Below are positions 4,742 to 10,269 of a DNA stretch of 10,269 nucleotides, in pieces. Source of the stretch: JBGPFS01 sp041483455. Lineage in GTDB: Bacteria > Chloroflexota > Limnocylindria > Limnocylindrales > CSP1-4. The stretch lies in the NCBI GenBank assembly GCA_041483455.1, contig JBGPFS010000079.1, forward strand, positions 1 through 10,269, in the 5' to 3' direction. A model generated the notes under the pieces. That model was not told the origin of the DNA and searched no databases. It saw only the letters and a list, made by a program, of their open reading frames with translations. The translations under genes were made by a program, and so were the position numbers. The stretch's first letter is position 1. Each line of letters begins with the position of its first letter.

Positions 4742-6201
4742 GCGGGGTCGACGAGTCCGCCCACCGACGACCGAGCCTCGGCGGCGAGGGCGAGCCGGAC
4801 GTCGCGGAGATCCGGCCGGCTGCCCGGCTCCGGGGCGAGCCGGGCCTGCCCGGCGACAAGTCGATCAGCCATCGGGCGCTCCTCCTGGCCGCCCTGGCCG
4901 AGGGGGGATCCCGGATCGCCGGCGCGGGCGATGGCGGGGACGTTCGCACGACGGCCGCGCTCGTCGCCCGGCTGGGCGTCTCGGTCGAGCGGGTCGCCGG
5001 CGACGGCCGACGGGTCGACTACCGGGTCGTCTCCCCCGGGGTCGACGGGCTGGCGGAGGCCGACGGCGTCCTCGACTGCGCGAACTCCGGGACCAGCCTC
5101 CGGTTGATCGCCGGGATCCTCGCCGGGCTGCCGTCATACCACGTCCTCGACGGCGACGATTCATTGCGTCGGCGACCCCTCGCTCGTATCATCGGACCGC
5201 TGCGCTCGATGGGCGCGGCACTCAACGCCCGCCGGAACGACTCCCTCCTGCCGCTCACCGTGGTCGGTCGCACCCCGCTCCGGGCGATCGAGCACACGAC
5301 CCCGGTCCCGAGTGCCCAGGTGAAGTCGGCCGTCCTCCTCGCCGGGCTGCGGGCCGAGGGACGGACGACGGTCCGCGAAGCGGTCGCCACGCGCGACCAT
5401 ACCGAGCGGATGCTCCGCGCACGGGGCGTAGACGTGCGCCGCGAGAGCCTCGTCGACGGTGGCGTGGCCTGGAGTCTCGAAGGAGGGGTCCGAGTGCGAG
5501 CGATCGACGAGCGAGTCCCGGCGGACATCTCCGCCGCGGCGTTTTGGCTCGTCGCGGGCGCCGTCCATCCCGACGCGGAGCTGACCCTGCGCGCCGTCGG
5601 CGTGAATCCGACCCGGCGCGGGATCCTCGACCTGCTGGAGCGCATGGGCGCCCGGATCGAGGAGCGGCCGCTCGACGCCCTCAGCGGGGCGGAGGCCGTG
5701 AGCGCGGGCACGCCGGCCGGGACCGCGGGCACGGGCGCGGGCGTGGCCCGGGGCGCAGCCGATTCCGGGGTCGGCGAGCCGCTGGCCGACCTCATCGTTC
5801 GCTCGAGCCAGCTGCGCGGCATCGAGGTCGGGCCGGCCGAGGTGGCCGAGTCGATCGACGAGATCCCGATCCTCTGCCTCGCCGCGACCCAGGCGCAGGG
5901 TCGAACGACGATCCGCGGCGCGGGCGAGCTCCGGCACAAGGAGTCGGACCGGATCGCCGGGATCGTCGCCGGTCTCGGCGCGCTCGGGGCGCGGATCGCG
6001 GTGGACGGCGACGACCTCGCGATCGACGGCCCGACGCCCCTCGTCGGGGCGGCCACCGACAGCCTTCACGACCACCGCCTGGCGATGACCTTCGCCGTGG
6101 CGGGCCTCATCGCCCGGGGAGCGACGACGATCAGCGAGCCATCGAGCGCGTCGATCTCGTACCCGGGCTTCTTCAGGGAACTCGAAGGGATGCGAGCATG
6201 A
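4738..6201 (+). CDS. aroA: 3-phosphoshikimate 1-carboxyvinyltransferase (EPSP synthase)
   Basis: EPSP synthase transfers the enolpyruvyl group of phosphoenolpyruvate to shikimate-3-phosphate, step 6 of the pathway. Visible motifs are PGDKSISHRALL (38-49), NSGTSLRL (116-123, the phosphoenolpyruvate/glyphosate loop, Leu where E. coli has Pro101), SAQVKSAVLLAGL (192-204), DISAAAFWLVAG (263-274), RHKESDR (399-405) and DHRLAM (445-450). No ATG or GTG exists in frame between the aroF stop and the PGDKS motif. The best start is TTG at 4738, overlapping the aroF stop as TTGA, so translational coupling is likely. From there the protein has 487 residues against the usual 425-450. The excess is an N-terminal stretch and a Gly/Ala-rich insertion at about 315-345, just before GEPLADL. 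The open frame continues far upstream through aroF in another frame, but that part is not coding. Its stop overlaps the aroE ATG. Confidence 0.93.
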   Translation: MSGVDESAHRRPSLGGEGEPDVAEIRPAARLRGEPGLPGDKSISHRALLLAALAEGGSRIAGAGDGGDVRTTAALVARLGVSVERVAGDGRRVDYRVVSPGVDGLAEADGVLDCANSGTSLRLIAGILAGLPSYHVLDGDDSLRRRPLARIIGPLRSMGAALNARRNDSLLPLTVVGRTPLRAIEHTTPVPSAQVKSAVLLAGLRAEGRTTVREAVATRDHTERMLRARGVDVRRESLVDGGVAWSLEGGVRVRAIDERVPADISAAAFWLVAGAVHPDAELTLRAVGVNPTRRGILDLLERMGARIEERPLDALSGAEAVSAGTPAGTAGTGAGVARGAADSGVGEPLADLIVRSSQLRGIEVGPAEVAESIDEIPILCLAATQAQGRTTIRGAGELRHKESDRIAGIVAGLGALGARIAVDGDDLAIDGPTPLVGAATDSLHDHRLAMTFAVAGLIARGATTISEPSSASISYPGFFRELEGMRA

Positions 6202-7082
6202 CGAAGCGCGTCGTCCTCATCGGCCACCCGGTCGCCCACTCGCTCTCGGGAGCGATGCAGCAGGCCGCGTTCGATGAGCTCGGGATCGACGCCCGGTACG
6301 AGCTCTGGGACCGGCCCCCGATGGATCTCGCCGACGCCATCGGCGAGATCCGCTCCGACGCGTTCCTCGGGGCGAACGTCACGATCCCCCACAAGGAGCG
6401 GGTGGTCCCCCTCGTCGACCGACTGACGGAGGAGGCGCACGCGATCGGGGCCGTGAACACCATCACCCGCGAGGGCAAGCGCCTGGTCGGTCACAACACC
6501 GACGTCCCGGGCTTCAAGGTCGCGCTCGACACCCTGGTCGGCCGCCAGAAGATGCCCCGCCAGGCGGTCGTGTTCGGCGCCGGCGGCGGCGCCCGGGCCG
6601 TCGTCTACGGCCTGATCACCGCGGGCTTCCTGCGGATCGTCGTGTTCAACCGCCACCTGCACCGGGCCGAGGCGATGGTCAAGTCCTTCTCGCGCAGCGC
6701 CGCGCACATGGAGCTCAAGGCGATGCCCTGGCACGAGTCGATCATCGAGGCCGAGCTCTCGAAGACCCGGATCCTGGTGAACGCGACCTCGATCGGCCTC
6801 CACGGTGATGAATCGCCGATCCCGGGCGAGATCCTGCCGCCCGACCTCCTGGTGCTCGACCTGATCTACCGCTCGACGAAGCTGCTGCGCGACGCGAAGG
6901 CGGCCGGGGCGACGATCGCCGACGGCGAGCAGATGCTCCTCCACCAGGGGGCCGCGGCGTTCACGCTGTGGACGGGCCAGCCGGCCCCGTTGGACGCGAT
7001 GGATCGCGCGCTCGCGGCCGCCCGGGCCGGCGGGATCGAGTCGGCCGAGGGCGAACCGACCGGCGCCGCCGCGGACGCCTGA
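6198..7082 (+). CDS. aroE: Shikimate dehydrogenase (NADP+)
   Basis: The 294-residue enzyme reduces 3-dehydroshikimate to shikimate with NADPH, step 4. Seen in order are the shikimate-binding SLS (15-17), NVTIPHK (60-66) with catalytic Lys66, NTD (100-102) with catalytic Asp102, the dinucleotide loop GAGGGARA (127-134), FNRH (150-153) for the cofactor phosphate, NATSIGL (195-201), DLIY (221-224) and the C-terminal HQGAAAF (249-255) with Gln250. The start ATG overlaps the aroA stop (ATGA), and AAGGGA at 6185-6190 lies 7 bases before it. About 20 residues of Ala/Gly/Glu-rich tail follow the family core. The motifs fit AroE rather than the quinate-using YdiB class, but this was not tested by alignment. 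Confidence 0.95.
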   Translation: MTKRVVLIGHPVAHSLSGAMQQAAFDELGIDARYELWDRPPMDLADAIGEIRSDAFLGANVTIPHKERVVPLVDRLTEEAHAIGAVNTITREGKRLVGHNTDVPGFKVALDTLVGRQKMPRQAVVFGAGGGARAVVYGLITAGFLRIVVFNRHLHRAEAMVKSFSRSAAHMELKAMPWHESIIEAELSKTRILVNATSIGLHGDESPIPGEILPPDLLVLDLIYRSTKLLRDAKAAGATIADGEQMLLHQGAAAFTLWTGQPAPLDAMDRALAAARAGGIESAEGEPTGAAADA

Positions 7083-7084
7083 GG

Positions 7085-8356
7085 GTGGGCCGCCTCCGCT
7101 TCCTGACCGCGGGCGAATCCCACGGGCGGGCCCTGGGGGTCACCGTCGAGGGGGTCCCGGCCGGCCTGCACTTGACGGCCGAGGACCTGGCCGTGGACCT
7201 GGCCCGCCGGCAGCGAGGGTATGGCCGAGGGGCGCGCCAGGCGATCGAGCAGGACCGGGCGGAGATCCTGGGCGGGGTCCGTCATGGGCTGACCCTCGGC
7301 TCGCCGATCCTGCTCCTCATCCACAACCGGGACTGGGAGAACTGGACCGGCGTGATGCAGGTGGCGCCGCTGTCCGCGGAGGAGGCTGTGAGCCTCGCCG
7401 AGCGGGCCGAGGCCGGTGAGAAGCGGGCGGTCCCGGTCACCCGACTGCGGCCCGGGCATGCCGATCTCGCCGGCGCACTCAAATACGACTTCAACGACGT
7501 TCGGAACGTCCTCGAGCGCGCCTCGGCCCGCGAGACGGCCGCCCGGGTGGCGGCCGGCGGGGTGGCCCGAGCGCTCCTGCGCGAGCTCGGCATCGACGTC
7601 TGGTCGTTCACCGCCGAGGTCGGCGGAGTCGCGCTCGATCCGGCCGACGCGACCCGGAGCCGCGAGGAGGCCGATGCCTCGCCGCTCCGCTGCCCCGACC
7701 CCGGCGCCGAGGCGCGGATGATGGCCCGGATCGACGAGGCACGAGCGAACGGCGACTCGGTCGGCGGGGTCTTCGAGGTGGTCGCCCACGGCCTGCCGAT
7801 CGGACTGGGCAGCTACGTTCACTGGGATCGCCGGCTCGACGCGGCCCTCGCGGCCGCCGTGATGAGCATCAACATCGTCAAGGGGGTCGAGTTCGGGCTC
7901 GGGTTCGAGCAGACGCGCCGATTCGGCTCCGCGGTCCACGACGTCATCGCCGGGCGGGGCGAAGACGGCCGCTGGATCCACCGGAGCAACAACGCCGGCG
8001 GCCTGACGGGCGGCGTCACCAACGGGGAGCCGCTGGTCGTCCGGGGCGCGGTCAAGCCGATCTCGACCCTGGCCCGGCCGCTGCCCTCGGCGGACCTGCT
8101 GACCGGCCAGCCGGTCGAGAAGGCTCACTACGAACGGAGCGACATCAGCGTGGTCCCAGCGGCCGGGGTCGTGGCAGAGGCGATGGTGATGCTCACGCTC
8201 GCCGATGCGATCCTCGACAAGTTCGGGGGCGATTCGATGGGCGACACCCGGACGAACCTCGAGACGTACCGAGCCCGGATCGCCCGGGGTCCCGGGGCAG
8301 TGGCCGGCTCCCGCGAGGCCGGCTCCGGCGAGGCCGGCTCCGGCGGCGACGACTGA
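7085..8356 (+). CDS. aroC: Chorismate synthase
   Basis: Chorismate synthase eliminates phosphate from EPSP to give chorismate, step 7, and needs reduced FMN. Signatures are TAGESHG (8-14), RPGHAD (122-127), SARETAARVAAG (147-158), the FMN-site RSNNAGGLTGG (300-310), KPISTL (324-329) and RSDISVVPAAGVVAEA (351-366) with catalytic Asp353. The GTG at 7085 was chosen because it starts four residues before the conserved RFLTAGESHG, two bases after the aroE stop. Starts further upstream would run through the aroE tail. The product is 423 residues, somewhat longer than the usual 360-400, because of an unrelated Gly/Ser/Ala tail encoded by a 15-base tandem repeat. Confidence 0.95.
   Translation: MGRLRFLTAGESHGRALGVTVEGVPAGLHLTAEDLAVDLARRQRGYGRGARQAIEQDRAEILGGVRHGLTLGSPILLLIHNRDWENWTGVMQVAPLSAEEAVSLAERAEAGEKRAVPVTRLRPGHADLAGALKYDFNDVRNVLERASARETAARVAAGGVARALLRELGIDVWSFTAEVGGVALDPADATRSREEADASPLRCPDPGAEARMMARIDEARANGDSVGGVFEVVAHGLPIGLGSYVHWDRRLDAALAAAVMSINIVKGVEFGLGFEQTRRFGSAVHDVIAGRGEDGRWIHRSNNAGGLTGGVTNGEPLVVRGAVKPISTLARPLPSADLLTGQPVEKAHYERSDISVVPAAGVVAEAMVMLTLADAILDKFGGDSMGDTRTNLETYRARIARGPGAVAGSREAGSGEAGSGGDD
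8303..8347 (+). repeat. Three tandem 15-base units in the aroC 3' end
   Basis: Units begin at 8303, 8318 and 8333. The second is GCCGGCTCCGGCGAG, and the others differ from it by one base (unit 1) and two bases (unit 3). In frame they encode AGSRE, AGSGE and AGSGG just before the AroC stop. Since the unit is a multiple of three, copy-number change would keep the frame. It looks like recent slippage in a tail without structural constraint. Confidence 0.9.
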
Positions 8357-8373
8357 CGCGGGACGGTCGAACG

Positions 8374-10062
8374 GTGGACGTCGTCCTCGTCGGGTTGCCG
8401 GGCAGCGGCAAGAGCGCGGTCGGGAAGCGCATCGCGGCCCGGCACGACGCCGCGTTCGTCGACCTCGACGAGGCGATCGGCCAGGCGGCCGGACGGTCGA
8501 TCCCCGAGCTGTTCGCCGAAGAGGGCGAGGCCGGGTTCCGGGCGCGCGAGCGGACAGCCGTGGCCGGGCTCGGGCCGGCCGATCGCCATCCGGGGGTGCG
8601 TCGCGTGATCGCTACCGGGGGTGGGGCGGTCATCGACCCGCGCAATCGCTGGGGGCTCTACCGAGGCCGGATCGCGATCTGGCTCGACGGCCGGCCCGAG
8701 GTCCTGGCCCAGCGGCTCCGGCGTAGTCCGACGGTCCGGCCGCTCGTCACCGGCCGAGACCCGATCGGAGCGGTCCGGGCCCTCGCGGCCGAACGCCGGC
8801 GCTTCTACGCGGCGGCTGCGCGGGTCGGTGGCGTGGCGGAGGTCCAGTCCGTCGTGGCGGCCGTGGAGCGCGCGATCGCCGACGCGGCCCGCGGAAGCGC
8901 AGAGCCCGGAGACGCGGCTCGAGGAGCCGCGGGGACGACCCTCCTGCGAGCGGAGACGCAGATCGGCCGGATCGTGCTCGGAGATGGGATCGCGGCGCTG
9001 GCGCTCGCTGGCGCTCTCGGCGAGCTCGGCGCCCGTCGAGCGATCCTCGTCTCGGAGCCTGGTGCCTGGGCGGCGTTCGGCGAGCGGCTGAGCGCCGATC
9101 TCGCGGCTGCCGGCTGGACGGTGGTCCCGGTCATGCTCCCGCAGGGCGAGGCGGCAAAGCGGCTCGCGGTGATCGAGGCCGGGGCGAGCGCGCTGGCCCG
9201 GCTGCGGGTCGAGCGGGGCGAACCGATCGCCGCGGTCGGCGGCGGCGCTCTCGGCGATGCCGCAGGGTTCCTCGCCGCGACCTACCTCCGAGGCGTCCCG
9301 GTCATCCAGGTCCCGACGACCCTCGTGGCCCAGATCGACAGCGCGATCGGCGGCAAGACCGCGGTCGACCTGCCCGAGGGCAAGAACCTCGTCGGCGCGT
9401 TCCACCAGCCGAGCACGGTCGTCATCGACATCGCGGCCCTGCGGACGCTCCCCGAACGCGAGCGCAGGGCGGCCCTCGGGGAGGCCGTGAAGATGGCCGC
9501 CCTCGGCGACGAGCGCCTGTTCGAGCTCCTCGAGACGGCCGGCAGCGCGATCGCCCAGGGTGACGCCGCGGCGTTCGAGGAGGGCGTCGTGGCCGAGCTC
9601 GTCGAACGCGCCGCCTGGGCGAAGATCGAGGTCGTCAGCGCCGACGAGCGCGAGGCCGCGGGTCGGATCGCGCTGAACCTGGGCCATTCGCTCGGGCATG
9701 CGATCGAGGCGGCCGTCGGCTACCGCGATCTCCGCCACGGCGAGGCGATCGCCCACGGTCTGCGCGCCGCCGCCCGGATCGGTGCGGCGGTCGGTGTCAC
9801 CCCGCCCGAGCGAGCGGCGCGGATCGAGCGGCTCCTCGACGGTCTCGGCCTGGCCACGACTCCGGTCCCGGTCGCGCTCGAGGCGGTGCTGGCGGCGCTG
9901 GGCACGGACAAAAAGCACGCCGCCGGACGGCTCCGCTGGGTCCTCCCGACCGCGACCGGGCACAAGGTCCGCGACGATGTCCCCGACGAGCTGGTCGCGC
10001 AGGTCGCGGCTGACCTGCTCGCCCCACCGCCCGCTCCGCCGCTCGCAGGAGGTCCGTCGTGA
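8374..10062 (+). CDS. aroKB: Bifunctional shikimate kinase / 3-dehydroquinate synthase (AroK-AroB fusion)
   Basis: This single 562-residue frame joins two enzymes. The N-terminal shikimate kinase (about 1-170, step 5) has Walker A GLPGSGKS (7-14), the substrate/Mg region DLDEAIG (30-36), GEAGFRARE (51-59), ATGGGAV (80-86) and RPL in the lid (122-124). A linker rich in Ala/Gly (about 171-190) leads to 3-dehydroquinate synthase (about 190-550, step 2), with GGGALGDAAGF (289-299), QVPTTLVAQIDSAIGGKT (312-329), EGKNLVGAFHQP (335-346) and Zn ligands by family alignment Glu370, His438 and His455. Both halves keep their key residues, so both activities are predicted. AroK-AroB fusions are known from Thermotoga. 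The GTG at 8374 immediately precedes the first beta strand, 17 bases after aroC. The stop overlaps the aroQ start (GTGA). Confidence 0.95.
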   Translation: MDVVLVGLPGSGKSAVGKRIAARHDAAFVDLDEAIGQAAGRSIPELFAEEGEAGFRARERTAVAGLGPADRHPGVRRVIATGGGAVIDPRNRWGLYRGRIAIWLDGRPEVLAQRLRRSPTVRPLVTGRDPIGAVRALAAERRRFYAAAARVGGVAEVQSVVAAVERAIADAARGSAEPGDAARGAAGTTLLRAETQIGRIVLGDGIAALALAGALGELGARRAILVSEPGAWAAFGERLSADLAAAGWTVVPVMLPQGEAAKRLAVIEAGASALARLRVERGEPIAAVGGGALGDAAGFLAATYLRGVPVIQVPTTLVAQIDSAIGGKTAVDLPEGKNLVGAFHQPSTVVIDIAALRTLPERERRAALGEAVKMAALGDERLFELLETAGSAIAQGDAAAFEEGVVAELVERAAWAKIEVVSADEREAAGRIALNLGHSLGHAIEAAVGYRDLRHGEAIAHGLRAAARIGAAVGVTPPERAARIERLLDGLGLATTPVPVALEAVLAALGTDKKHAAGRLRWVLPTATGHKVRDDVPDELVAQVAADLLAPPPAPPLAGGPS

Positions 10063-10269
10063 ACCCCGTGCGCGTCCTCGTCCTCCAGGGCCCGAACCTC
10101 AACCTGCTCGGGACGCGCGAGCCCGAGATCTACGGGCAGGACACGCTCGACCAGATCCACCACCGGATCCGCGGCCGGGCGGCCGAGCTCGGCCTCACGA
10201 TCGTCGACTGCTTCCAGTCGAACCATGAGGGAGCGCTGATCGATCGCCTCCACCTCCGGGACTTCGACG
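10059..10269 (+). CDS. aroQ: 3-dehydroquinate dehydratase, type II (partial, runs off the window)
   Basis: Type II dehydroquinase removes water from 3-dehydroquinate, step 3. The GTG at 10059 overlaps the aroKB stop by 4 bases and has a very good ribosome site, AGGAGG at 10047-10052, 6 bases before it. The 70 visible residues contain QGPNLNLLGTREPEIYG (10-26), with the family's active-site Asn, Arg and catalytic Tyr, and QSNHEGALID (54-63). A second GTG three codons later is less well placed. About half of the usual 145-residue dodecameric enzyme is present; the 3' end lies outside the window. It completes the set of seven shikimate reactions in one operon. Confidence 0.95.
   Translation, partial: MNPVRVLVLQGPNLNLLGTREPEIYGQDTLDQIHHRIRGRAAELGLTIVDCFQSNHEGALIDRLHLRDFD

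Noticed and set aside
8128..9963. 611-codon minus-strand open frame opposite aroC and aroKB
   Set aside because: It is antisense to two enzymes with intact catalytic motifs, with no conserved domain and no ribosome site.

Overview
The window is very GC-rich bacterial chromosomal DNA, with G or C at nearly every third codon position and GTG and TTG starts in use. The Thermotoga-like aro gene order, the fused AroK-AroB protein and the type of phosphofructokinase suggest a poorly cultured Chloroflexota or a similar lineage. This assignment is inference from protein style only. No mobile elements, CRISPR arrays or phage genes are visible.

Left part (1-3031). Two serine tRNA genes, Ser(GGA) and Ser(CGA), lie on the minus strand. 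They are followed by a minus-strand TadA-like deaminase that has lost its catalytic glutamate. A divergent plus-strand phosphofructokinase carries pyrophosphate-type signature residues. It converges on a minus-strand 3-hydroxyisobutyrate-dehydrogenase-family reductase, with only 6 bases between the two stop codons.

Middle (3032-3664). A tRNA pair on the plus strand, Ser(GCT) and Arg(GCG), is followed by a compact regulatory region. It holds a consensus -35 box, a weaker -10, an 11-codon reading frame MKHFFYFSNPA packed with Phe and Tyr codons, alternative RNA pairings, and a strong intrinsic terminator with six T's. This has the layout of a ribosome-mediated transcription attenuator sensing charged tRNA-Phe/Tyr, placed directly before the aromatic biosynthesis genes.

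Right part (3665-10269, running off the edge). One tightly packed operon, aroF-aroA-aroE-aroC-aroKB-aroQ, encodes all seven shikimate-pathway reactions from phosphoenolpyruvate plus erythrose-4-phosphate to chorismate. Neighbouring genes overlap by 4 bases or lie 2-17 bases apart. AroF has an N-terminal ferredoxin-like regulatory domain, so aromatic amino acids may control the pathway twice: transcription through the attenuator and enzyme activity through AroF.

The most interesting items are (1) the attenuator with its almost leaderless Phe/Tyr peptide, (2) the TadA-like protein with HAV instead of HAE, and (3) a tRNA-Arg with anticodon GCG nearby. A G34 tRNA-Arg could read CGC and CGU without the A-to-I editing that TadA normally performs, so items 2 and 3 may be connected.
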